From Scalesia atractyloides (lineage: Eukaryota > Streptophyta > Magnoliopsida > Asterales > Asteraceae): a stretch of DNA of 64,000 bases. Position 1 is the first letter of the stretch. The number at the start of each line of letters is the position of its first letter. Location: NCBI GenBank assembly GCA_947069175.1, contig CAMTDV010001633.1, positions 60,928,102 to 60,992,101 of the forward strand. The letters run 5' to 3'. Positions 11,940 through 22,200 of the stretch are shown here, one piece after another. The notes under the pieces are model-generated. The model was given only the letters and a program-made list of their open reading frames with translations. It made no database searches and was not told where the DNA came from. The position numbers were made by a program, and so were the translations under genes.

Positions 11940-12010
11940 TTCGCTCGAACTTACTCTAGGCCTTCATGTTGGGCTTAGCAAGTTCGCCCGAACTTGACTT
12001 GGTATAAATA
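11940..12010 (+). promoter_or_regulatory. Candidate internal promoter for the copia extra ORF
   Basis: TTCGCTCGAA at 11940-11949 and TTCGCCCGAA at 11983-11992, then TATAAATACC starting at 12003. This repeats the order of the LTR promoter (two palindromes, then TATAAATACC). The first ATG of the extra gene model is at 12159. A promoter role is inferred from layout only. Confidence 0.45.
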
Positions 12011-12158
12011 CCAATCAAGTTCGGCCGACCTCATTTACCTGCTTTCAGAACCTCTTGAGCGAACTTGAGCTTTGAGAGAACTTAAGTGAAATTGGCATTT
12101 TCATACCGTTAGACTACTCGATTCTTGTTTGTTTTTGGTGATTTGCACACCAATAACA

Positions 12159-13132
12159 ATGGCGGAGGTATTGATTTGAATATGAACTATACTTTGACCG
12201 TATACGAATCAAATAGATCTGAAACTTTAAAAACTGATAAATCTAGGAATTGTTGGTCAAAATTGAACATAGATTCTTAATCTACACTTAAAATTAACCG
12301 CATAATTGTTTTTGATTGGTTTGAAACGATTGTTAGGATGCTTGAACAAGTTTGGTTTTTTGGAGAAGACGACAAGTTCGGCCGAACTTGTTGTCAAGTT
12401 CGACCGGACTTGTCAAAAATATGATTAAATGTTTTACTTTCATGATTCGACCGAACTTGATTAATGAAATGATTTAATTCTTCATCTTCGACCGAACTTG
12501 GATCTTAATAAAACTAATTGTTGATAACATAAGTTCGCCCGACCTTATTAAGAGAACATTGTGAACATGTGATGATTACATGTTCGGGCGAACTTGTTAA
12601 AATCAGATTGTATAACACCTAATTCAATTTCGCCCGAACTTGAATAAAAGTGTTAGAAATTTTGTGATTTTTTTCTCGAAAAACGTGCTAATTGTTTTGC
12701 GTTATTTTTCAGGCACAGATTCCAGCGCGTGTTATCTCAGTTGAGTTTTCCAAAACTCACAATACATGCATTACGCTTGACAAGTCTATTTGTCCATCGC
12801 TGAAAGAATATGATAGTATCTTGAAGTTTCTCGAAGATAGTCACATTCGTCGAGCAATTACGGAGCACACAGTATCTTATCGATCTCATATTGTTCACTG
12901 CTGGATGAACGCGAGTCTTAGCGATGACGAGAAGACAATCTCTTCTACAGTGCAAGTTGGTGATGAACTCAAGCCGATAACAGTAACTGAAGATGGTATC
13001 CGAAGGATTCTGGAGCTCAAAGATAATAAGGATGATCCGATACGTTTAGACGAGAAAATGGTTCGCGGATGCTTTTTCCGCATGGGCTATAAAGGAAGTG
13101 TAAACAAGCCGACGCTGAAGAAAGGGGAAGTG
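12159..13132 (+). pseudogene. Copia extra ORF, 5' part (exon 1, intron, exon 2 start)
   Basis: The frame open from 12692 lacks a usable ATG near its start: the first in-frame ATG is at about 12905, inside conserved-looking sequence, and an in-frame TAA lies at 12689-12691. Splicing 12168-12712 out joins ATG GCG GAG (12159-12167) in frame to the codons from 12713. Exon 2 shows a compact globular domain with SHIVHCWMNASL, ITVTEDGIRRILEL and CFFRMGYKGS. In my recollection this resembles ORFs beside copia pol in Asteraceae that are labelled longin-like; that is not verified here. The frame is interrupted at 13132-13137 by Gypsy-4 and resumes at 19226. Function unknown. No signal peptide or membrane segment is seen, which argues against an envelope protein. 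Confidence 0.55.
12168..12712 (+). other. Candidate intron in copia extra gene
   Basis: Donor GAG|GTATTG at 12167/12168, acceptor TTATTTTTCAG at 12702-12712, plant-like branch site CTAAT at 12688-12692, about 20 bases before the acceptor AG. 545 bp, T-rich. It contains TTCGNNCGAA palindromes at 12377, 12446, 12487, 12583 and 12629 plus decayed ones. Confidence 0.5.
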
Positions 13133-13137
13133 CCTAA

Positions 13138-13439
13138 TGTAACATCCGTCGAAAAACGGGTTTTCAAAACCCGCTTCGTTTATTAATCGAACAATCAGTT
13201 TTAAATTTTCATTGCTTATTTATGAATTATTTTAATTTTAAACGATACATAATTAATAAACAAATTAGAATTTATAAATTATAATTGTTAAAAAGTAAAA
13301 ATAAAATAATTAAAAAGAAAAACCGACTGCCGGGAGTCGAACCCAGGTCAGCCGGGAACCTCAAAGCTTTAACTCTCATCCACCAAACCACTCCGCCACT
13401 TGTGTTCTTTAGTGATATATCGAAACAATTAATTCAAAT
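13138..13439 (+). repeat. Gypsy-4 5' LTR remnant
   Basis: Matches 16534-16835 of the 3' LTR almost base for base, including the minus-strand tRNA-like segment, then breaks at about 13439 into protease sequence. Promoter and remaining LTR are lost. Confidence 0.85.
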
Positions 13440-16400
13440 TTTCGGCATGGACTGGCTCAGCCAACATCATGCTGAAGTAGTTTGCCGCGAAAAGTTCATT
13501 CGCATTCCTCTTGCAGACGGTCAAACCCTACGAATTTTTGGAGAAACCCTTCGAAAGGACTCAAACTGATGTCCTGTCTTCAAGCCCGAAAATATCTCCG
13601 CAAGAATTATGTCGCATTCCTAACTCACGTTGTCAAGAAGGGAAACAAAGAGAAGAAACTCGAAGATATACCTGTAGTGAAAGAATTCCCGCAAGTCTTT
13701 ACCGACGATATCTCAGGACTTCGTCCCATGAGAGAAGTCGAATTCCGCATTGATCTTATACCTAGCGCTACACCCGTCGTAAAATCTCCTTATAGGTTAG
13801 CCCTATCTGAAATGCAAGAGCTGGCTAGTCAATTACAAGAACTGACCGACAAAGGATTCATAGGTCCTAGCTCATCGCCTTGGGGTGCACCTGTTCTGTT
13901 TGTAAAGAAGAAAGGTGGAACGTTTCGCATGTGTATCGATTACAGAGAACTCAACAAATTAACGGTCAAGAACCGCTATCCATTACCACGCATCGATGAT
14001 CTTCTAGACCAACTCCAGGGTGCCACCTGTTTTTCAAAGATCGACCTTCGTTCTGGCTATCATCAACTCAGAGTACATGAAGAAGACGTCCCAAAGACCG
14101 CCTTCCGAACTCGTTATGGTCATTATGAATTCATGGTCATGCCATTTGGTCTAACCAACGCTCCAGCCGTCTTCATGGATCTAATGAACAGAGTCTGTAA
14201 ACCCTATCTCGATCGTTTTGTTATAGTCTTCATCGACGACATTCTCATTTACTCAAAGTCCAAAATTGATCATGAACGACATCTTCGACTCATCCTCACA
14301 CTCTTAAGAACCGAAAAGCTCTACGCTAAATTCTCCAAATGCGAATGCTGGTTAAGAGAAGTACAATTCCTTGGACATGTCGTCAATGACAAGGGAATAC
14401 ATGTCGACCCCTCAAAGATCAAAGCAGTACAGGAATGGCAAGCGCCACGTACCCCAACCGAAGTAAGATCATTCCTTGGTTTGGCTGGTTACTATCGCCG
14501 TCTCATTTCGAATTTCTCTCGTATCGCTGTACCACTCACGGCTTTGACACATAAAGGGAAACCCTTCATATGGGGACCTAAACAAGAAGAAGCCTTCCAA
14601 ACCCTTAAGCAAAAGCTTTGTGACGCACCTATCCTCACACTCCCCGAAGGTTGCGATGACTTTGTAGTATATTGCGACGCATCAGGGCAGGGACTAGGCT
14701 GTGTATTAATGCAAAGGGGAAAAGTGATAGCCTATGCTTCTAGGCAGCTCAAAACTCATGAGAAGAACTACACTACCCACGACCTAGAACTTGGAGCCGT
14801 TGTGTTCGCTCTTAAGATATGGAGACATTACCTCTATGGTACCAAGTGTGAAATATACACTGACCACAAGAGCCTCCAACATATCTTTAACCAAAAGGAG
14901 TTGAATATGAGGCAACGAAGATGGGTCGAACTTCTTAATGACTACGACTGTGAAATTCGGTATCATCCTGGCAAGGCAAATGTGGTGGCCGATGCACTCA
15001 GTCGAAAGGGTTATGCGAACTCCATTCGTCTTCTATGTTCGCAAATCATAACCGACATCAAAGATCAAATCCGAGAAGCTCAACATGTTTCCATAACAGA
15101 ATACGACATACGCAATGAATTATCTTGTGGAGCAGAACTTAAACTCGAAACAAAATCTGACGGCATTCTGTATTATCTAGATCGCATATGGATTCCCGAT
15201 CACAATAACCTTCGCGATTTCCTTATGAAAGAGGCGCACAAGACTCGATACTCTGTACACCCGGGAGCCGACAAGATGTATCAAGACCTTCGATACACCT
15301 ACTGGTGGCCTGGCATGAAAAAAGATATTGCTGTTTTTGTTTCCAAGTGCCTTACCTGTTCTAAAGTCAAGGCTGAACATCAAAGACCCTTAGGACTTCT
15401 AGTCCAACCTGAAATACCTGTATGGAAGTGGGAAAACATAACCATGGACTTCATTACCGGGTTACCTCGCACTTCTGGTGGGTTTGACACCATATGGGTA
15501 ATCATTGATCGTCTTACAAAATCAGCTCACTTCATTCCGATTCGCGAGGACTTCAAGAATGAGAAGTTAGCTCGTATCTACATCAGCGAAATCGTAAGCC
15601 GTCATGGTGTACTGTTAAGCATTATTTTAGATCGTGATGGACGTTTCACTTCACGAACATGGCAAGCCGTACAAGCCACTTTGGGTACACGATTAGACCT
15701 CAGTACCGCTTACCATCCTCAAACTGATGGACAATCTGAACGCACCATTCAAACTCTTGAAGACATGCTTCGAGCATGTGTCATAGACTTCAAAGGGAAT
15801 TGGGACGCTCATCTACCATTAGTTGAATTTTCCTACAACAACAGCTATCATTCAAGTATCGGCATGGCACCTTTCGAAGCGTTATATGGTCGTAAGTGCC
15901 GATCACCAATATGTTGGCACCAAATTGGAGAAGCTCAAATCACCGGTCCAGAATTAATACAAGAAACAACAGACAAGATTCATCAAATTCGAAACAACCT
16001 TCTAGCGGCACAAAGTCGTCAAAAGAGTTATGCAGACAAATGACGAAAGCCCTTGGAATTTAACATTGGTGACCAAGTACTTTTAAAAGTATCACCGTGG
16101 AAGGGAGTAGTTTGTTTTGGCCAAAAAGGAAAGCTAGCACCACGTTACGTAGGACCTTTCAAGATACTCGAAAGAGTAGGACCTGTAGCATACAAGCTTG
16201 ACCTACCAGAGGAACTCAACAGAATTCATCCCACATTCCACATATCGAACTTGAAGAAGTGCCTCGCCGATGAAAATCTCCATATTCCTCTAGAAGAAAT
16301 TCAAGTCGATGAATCTATGCATTTCATTGAAAGACCAGTAGAAATTATGGACTTCGGTGAGAAACGTTTAAGACGAAGCCGCATTCCAATCGTCAGGGTA

Positions 16401-16499
16401 CGCTGGGAGTCAAAACGAGGACCTGAGTTTACTTGGGAACGTGAAGACTCAATGCGCGAGAAATACACACATCTATTTCCTGTTACCACTACTACTTAA
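13440..16499 (+). pseudogene. pol: Gypsy-4 pol: protease end, reverse transcriptase, RNase H, integrase, chromodomain-like tail
   Basis: Opens in the protease tail (FGMDWLSQHHAEVVC), then a frameshift near 13555. The main frame runs 13482-16043, with an internal TGA at 16041-16043, and continues in the same frame to TAA 16497-16499. In the 853-residue stretch: reverse transcriptase from about residue 147 (FRMCIDYRELNK) with FIDDILIYS near 250; RNase H near 395 (VVYCDASGQGLGCVL); GKANVVADALSR near 500; integrase zinc finger from about 593 (HPGADKMY.. CLTCSKVKAEH); catalytic core from about 655 with MDFITGLP, LDRDGRF and HPQTDGQSERT. The tail after the stop has RVRWESKRGPEFTWE, a Tekay-like chromodomain remnant. 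The best preserved polyprotein here; it lacks gag. Confidence 0.9.
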
Positions 16500-16533
16500 A
16501 TTTCGGGACGAAATTTCTAAAAGTAGGGGATAC
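16499..16533 (+). other. Gypsy-4 pol-end palindrome and purine tract
   Basis: The palindrome AATTTCGGGACGAAATT (16499-16515) overlaps the pol stop codon TAA by one base. It is followed by the purine tract AAAGTAGGGGATAC (16520-16533) directly before the LTR. The same palindrome abuts the pol end in Gypsy-1, -2 and -3. Confidence 0.75.
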
Positions 16534-16720
16534 TGTAACATCCGTCGAAAAACGGGTTTTCAAAACCCGCTTCGTTTATTAATCGAACAATCAATTTTAA
16601 ATTTTCATTGCTTATTTATGAATTATTTTAATTTTAAACGATACATAATTAATAAACAAATTAGAATATATAAACTATAATTGTTAAAAAGTAAAAATAA
16701 AATAATTAAAAAGAAAAACC

Positions 16721-16797
16721 GGCTGCCGGGAGTCGAACCCGGGTCAGCCGGGAACCTCAAAGCTTTAACTCTCATCCACCAAACCACTCCGCCACTT
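16721..16797 (-). repeat. tRNA-like segment in Gypsy-4 LTR (minus strand)
   Basis: Read on the minus strand it has an A-box-like TGGCGGAGTGG near its start and a T-arm CCGGG-TTCGACT-CCCGG with a perfect 5-bp stem and 7-base loop near its end. The same segment is in the 5' remnant (about 13324-13400), so it is part of the LTR. A full cloverleaf is not evident; it is tRNA-derived or tRNA-like, not a tRNA gene. Confidence 0.5.
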
Positions 16798-17655
16798 GTG
16801 TTCTTTAGTGATATATCGAAACAATTAATTCAAATAACAAAACTCGAATTCAAAACAGTCAACGGCGCGCCCAATTCGCAGTCGCCGGAAATCCCGACGA
16901 CTTTGCCAATTATTGTCGGTTTCATTTGACTTAGTGTGCGTATTAACACTTACATCAGTTATAACCGATGTCCAGTTCCGCGACATCAGTCATAACCGCC
17001 GGAGAATAATTGACCAACGAATCAAGACAGAAATCGGACCCATTTCATCGATATTCTTTCCTATAAATACACACCCTAGCCTCTGGTAATCTTTTCGCTC
17101 AAAATCACACCAATTCTCGACGCAATTTCACTCGCCGGAACTTTTCTGCCATCACCGGACTTTCTCCGGAAAACCGAGACTCACATCAACACGGTAAATA
17201 CCTCGACTCTTTCTGTTTCATTCCATTGTTAAACCGTTACTAACATCAATCCATCACCCAGAATCAATCCCAGACGACGTTGTCGGAAATTCTGCTTTCG
17301 CCGGAAAACTTCTGAAATTTCCAGAATCACGCCGTGAGCCGGTATGATTATTTAAACCTACTGATAATCGTTGCTCAGTTGTTCAATTTCATATCTAATC
17401 AATCAAAACTGTTATTTGATCCGAACAGACAAAGTTCACAAACAGAGCCGACGAATCCTTGCCGGAGTTCTGAGAAAGACATCTGATTCGGTACATTTTT
17501 CCCCAAACCTTCTCTGTCCATTGCATTTCAATCACTGATAATTTCCATTAATCGAATTAAACATGAAACAGTTGATTTATCATTGTCTGTGTTCTTGAGC
17601 GAAGAAGACGAAGTCGTTTATGTTATAAGATTAATTAAAATCAATATTATGAACG

Positions 17656-18066
17656 GGTTAGACACACAGTCCAGCGGTGGACTGTGTGCAAACAATACAC
17701 ATACGTCTCGAGTTCGATTCCTATCACGACCCTATCCTCAGAAATAAAAATGTTTTTTTTTAACTGAACCGGGTTAACTCACAGTAAGATATTAAGTATA
17801 ATAAAAACCGGAATATTTACCAGGTTAGACACACAGTCCAGCGGTGGACTGTGTGCCAAACTAAACCACAGGTCCCGGGTTCGAGACCTGTGGAGATCAC
17901 CGGTTTGATACAATTAAATCCTTTTTAAATAAATGATTTTTGGATTAAGTTAAATAGTATATAAATGTAATTAAAAACAGAAATATTTCGGGTTAGACAC
18001 GTAGCTCAGTTGGTAGAGCTGCGTGCACGCGTACGGGAGGTCACGGGTTCGAGTCTCACTCAGTGC
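17656..18066 (+). repeat. Triplicated 167-bp unit with tRNA-like modules in Gypsy-4 LTR
   Basis: GGTTAGACAC starts at 17656, 17823 and 17991. Each unit has a stem-loop followed by a B-box. Units 1 and 2 have a perfect 10-bp stem CACACAGTCC / GGACTGTGTG around AGCGGT. Unit 3 has CACGTAGCTC / GAGCTGCGTG around AGTTGGTA, which is a standard tRNA D-arm and A-box (TAGCTCAGTTGGTAGAG). B-boxes: GAGTTCGATTCC, GGGTTCGAGACC, GGGTTCGAGTCT. Together they look like diverged tandem copies of a tRNA-derived module, with possible type 2 Pol III promoter elements. Confidence 0.6.
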
Positions 18067-18087
18067 AATAATATTCACAACTGAACC

Positions 18088-18126
18088 GGTCAACGGTCAA
18101 CAGTCATGGTCAATGGTCAAAAGTCA
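18088..18126 (-). promoter_or_regulatory. GGTCAA (W-box-like) cluster
   Basis: GGTCAA at 18088, 18095, 18108 and 18115 and AGTCAAC at about 18122. On the minus strand these read TTGACC, the core bound by plant WRKY factors. Binding is not shown by sequence alone. Confidence 0.35.
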
Positions 18127-18573
18127 ACATTTTTTTATTATTTTTATTTATTTATTTAATTTAAAAATCAATTAAAAATACTTAAAAATAACGTTTTTAA
18201 AGTTAGAAAATAGCCTTAAACTCACAAAATATATCCAAAAATTCTATTAAAATTGTTAATAAAATCCACTTATTTACCGTACCTTTTCGTTTTTAATTAG
18301 GTTAGTTATTCCTTGTTGATCACTCCTCTAAACTCGTGCGCATTCAACATCATCAACCGAACGCACCCAATGTGAGTGAATCTCTACCAATTCCCCGTTT
18401 TAATCACATTTTGGGGTGTATCATGTGTCGCTATTTATTTATTTCAATTAAACACTTGTGCATCCATCATATTCATGATCAAATGTGTTGTCAATATATA
18501 TCAATGGTTTGTGTGATTAATGTTTAGTTTTAAAGTTATCATTTTCAGTACATACATTATCATAGGCCGCCGC

Positions 18574-18780
18574 TCCCCATTACCTATGAGCGTGAGCCGT
18601 TCCCCATTACCTATGAGCGTGAACGAGGCGTTGCCAACATACGATCGGCTCCGTTTGATTGAGCCTTGATCGCACATACATTTCATCATAGGCCGTCTGC
18701 TCCCCATTACCTATGAGCGTGAGCCGTTCCCCATTACCTATGAGCGTGAGCCGTTCCCCATTACCTATGAGCGTGAACGA
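18574..18780 (+). repeat. 27-bp minisatellite blocks in Gypsy-4 LTR
   Basis: The unit TCCCCATTACCTATGAGCG plus eight bases starts at 18574, 18601, then 18701, 18728 and 18755, exactly 27 bp apart within each block. Both blocks are flanked by CATAGGCCG before and CGTTGCCAACAT after, so the block itself was duplicated with two and three units. Confidence 0.8.
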
Positions 18781-19225
18781 GACGTTGCCAACATATACAT
18801 TGTCATTCATATCATATACTCATGCAAGGTGTTTGTGATTGTTTGTTTACATACGTTTGTTCATATATGATTATTGCACAATTTTTTTGTCCTATTAAAT
18901 ACAACAAGGAATCAATAACAAATGTTTTTAACAAGGTTAACTCGCCAACTTTTGTTGACCCAAAATTCCCCATTTTTACACATGATACAGGTGATCAAGT
19001 TGAAGCAAGAAACATATAGGGCGGCTAGAAGAATAAACCAGTTTAGATTTTGGATTGTTTTAGTTAATTTTTCCTTTCCTTGTATTGTATGAATCTGACT
19101 TGAAACTTTGAGATGTAATTTAAATTTAATTAATATGAAACATATTAGTAAACATCATGAGCTTTGGTGATAACCCAATTATGCCCCGACTCCTATTCTG
19201 CTGCGGGTCGGGGTGTGACACCTAA

Positions 19226-22200
19226 CCCCTACAAGCTTCTGATTCATGCGTTAATTCATACATTTAGCCATCGCAAAGCCGGTTTGGATGATGCACATGA
19301 TTATTTGGCTAGCATGGCAACGACGCTTATTCTGAAAAAGCCGTTCAACGTTTCGAAGTTGGTTTTCACCCACATGTCAAAGAACATGGAAGATTCAAGA
19401 TTGTGTGTTTATCCGAGATTTGTACAAATGTTAATTAACGAGAAGTATGCCAACATTGCTCGAGATCCGAATGACATTCTTTATCTAGTTCATCTAGACG
19501 AGACTACAGTGAAGAGGCTTATTAAATTCCAGAAACAAGCTTCAGCTCCTGTTGCGAAACCAGTGTTTGGAGCTATAATAGATTGAAATTATGTCTCGCC
19601 ACCTGATAACAAATGGGGAAAGGATGGTAGTGATGACGAGAAAGAGCTTAAAGCTGAGCAAGAATGGTTTAAAGAATTCAAACCAAAGGCAAGAAATGAA
19701 TGGTTTTTAAAGGCAGAAGCTGATAAGCCAAAGAAAAAGCATGCTGCTAAGAAAGGTGAAACTATGCTTGTCGATGACGATGAACCTGAAAATGTTGAAT
19801 AGTTGCTGGATCGAGCGCTGCAGTGGTTATTGAGAGTCAAGAAACTGTAAAGTTAACTCAAGAAGAGGTGATATTTGCTACTTTTGAGAATGAAGAATCT
19901 GATAAAGAGCCAGAAAAGACTGAGGCAGAAATTAGAGCAGAAAAGGAAAGGAAATTGGATGCAGATTTTGATCCTAACGCTGAAAAAGAATCTGACGAGG
20001 AGAGACCAAAGAAAAATCAAAGCATACAAAGTCTCCAGCAATTGAAATATCAAAGAAGACTACAGGGTCACCTCATACCAAAGGGAAAAGAAAAGCTAAG
20101 AAAGCTCAGAAAGCTGTGAGCAAGATGTATAAAAGCAAGGTGAAAAGCACAGAAGCCACACAAGAACCTTCTGGTGCTCAGGAGAAAGGAGCCACACAAG
20201 AACCTCCTCCACAAGAACCTCCTGTTATTGTTCATACTGAAGCTGAAAGGCCAGGAGTTACACAAGAACCTCCTGTGTCTGAATTTGTTGAAGTTCTTAT
20301 CTTGAATCTCCTAGTGCTCCAAAGACTTCTGTTCCTGAAAACTCTACTCCCAAGAAGTCAACACCGAAAGCTGCAACACCTAAAGATTCAACACCAAAGA
20401 CACCAAGGGGAAGTATGTTTGGTGATATGCCACACGGTCCAATCAGTCTCGAAGACTTGGATGAGTTTTTCCCAGAAACTAATGCTGAGATGTTAGAAAA
20501 ACGTGTGAAGATATTGGAAGAGAAAGTTGCACAGAATGAGGTTGAAAAGGATGAGCTTGTTAAGAAGGTGAATCAAGGTGAGGTTGAAAAGGAACTGCTT
20601 GATGATAAAATAAAGGTACTGGAGAATGAATGTGAATATTTCAAGGCATTGATAGAAAGTCTGCAGGACGCCAATGAAAAACTACAGACAGAAATTGCAG
20701 AATTAAAGAAAATTCAAGCATTGAACGATCGAAGATTCAACAGATTGCAGAAAGTGTTAGCAAACAATCTGAACATTGATTTCATTCAAGCATTGAACGA
20801 TCGAAGATTCAACAGATTCAACAGATTGCAGAAAGTCTGGATCGTCAGGAAGCCAAAGAACGTGCTGAGAGAGAATTGGCTGTAGGTGATAAAGGAAACC
20901 AGGTTGAGGGTGAAGCCCCTAAATCTACTATTGAGAAATCTTCTGATATTCCTGAGAAACCAATTGAAGATATTTCGAAAGCTTCTGAGTCTGATATTCA
21001 AAAGGTTGACGAATATGTCAAGCCTTCTGATCCTATCATTGTTACTGAAGAAAAAGACAATGATGAAGCTGAAAAGGAAGATAAGAATGAAGACGAAGAG
21101 GAAGAAGGTTATGAGGATTGGAATGTTGGGGATGATGATGATGATTTTGATCAAGGTGGTGATGATTTTGATCAGGGATGTACAGGTTTAAAGATCAATG
21201 AAGCTAAAGTATCTGATGAGTTTGATTTTTCTGATCTTATGAACGATGAGTCGAATATGATGGAAGATAAAAGCCAGGGGGAGTCAGGGCAGAAAGGGCT
21301 AACTGATGAAGATATTGATTTGTTAGATATTGATCATTCTGTGAAGCCTGTGACTGCAGTACCTACGAAGCCTTTGATATTAATGTTGGAACATAATGTG
21401 GAAGAAGGTAAGTTTGTACATAATTACTCAAAATAAGATTTGGCGAAACTAATTGAGGTTGAAGCTGAGAACCTAGAGTTTGATTTTGAGGAAGTTATGA
21501 ATGTTGACACATTTGAACCGAAATAGTATCAGTATGAAAGAAGGTTTGAAGCTGATGAGTACAACCGTGTGATAGTTGAAGATTGGTCTTCAGATGATGA
21601 ATCAGATCAGAAAGCTAAGTACGTCGGTCAAAATTCAGAAAGTTTTTCCTACATTTGAAGAAATGTACAAATAGCTTAATGAAGATATGTTGAAAGATAA
21701 GATTGCTGAAGAGCTACGAGAAGGAAAGATTCCTAAAACGATGACCAAAGAAGAGACAGCTGAAGCGAAAAAGTCCTGGTTCAAGGAGATGCCACCTGAA
21801 CGTAAGTTTCGACGTCCATTAGCATACTTCACCAGAAATAAAGATGTTTCTTTGGGAGATATACTGAGTTGGGGATGGTTTAAAGAGCTCAACGTATATG
21901 CAATCAAAAGAGAATAGGAGTGCAATACTTCAAATATCTTGCTGACTTAAAGACATTGCCGTACTGGGATATGGAAGAGTTAGTACGAACAGTGAATGTT
22001 ACTTATCATATGAAGACAGTTGATCAGTTGTTGTGGAAGATGATTAAGTACGAAGCTGTTAAAGGTTGGAATCATTGGAAGCCGTTTATTCCAAGACGAA
22101 GAGTAATTATCAATAAGGTTACAGGGGAAAAGGACGTAACGTTAATTATGAAACGTCCTAGAGCCATGAAGAATATGCCACTTATGCCAATAAAACAGAA

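Larger units (their letters stand above)
13138..19220 (+). mobile_element. Gypsy-4, Tekay/Del-like element inserted in the copia extra ORF
   Basis: Plus strand, 6083 bp, flanked by a perfect CCTAA duplication at 13133-13137 and 19221-19225. LTRs start TGTAACATCCG and end GGGGTGTGACA. The 3' LTR is complete (2687 bp). The 5' LTR is only 302 bp and passes directly into the end of the protease coding sequence, so about 2.4 kb of LTR plus primer site, leader, gag and most of protease are deleted. What remains is near-complete pol. Confidence 0.85.
16534..19220 (+). repeat. Gypsy-4 3' LTR
   Basis: 2687 bp, TGTAACATCC to GTGTGACA. Contents in order: minus-strand tRNA-like segment (16721-16797), TATA box TATAAATA at 17062-17069 preceded by two ACATCAGTYATAACCG repeats near 16950 and 16983, a three-fold 167-bp repeat with tRNA-like modules (17656-18066), a GGTCAA cluster (18088-18126), and 27-bp minisatellite blocks (18574-18780). 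Confidence 0.85.

Noticed and set aside
17991..18066. Functional tRNA gene
   Set aside because: A- and B-boxes and the D-arm are good, but acceptor pairing and an anticodon arm are not evident, and it repeats as part of an LTR.
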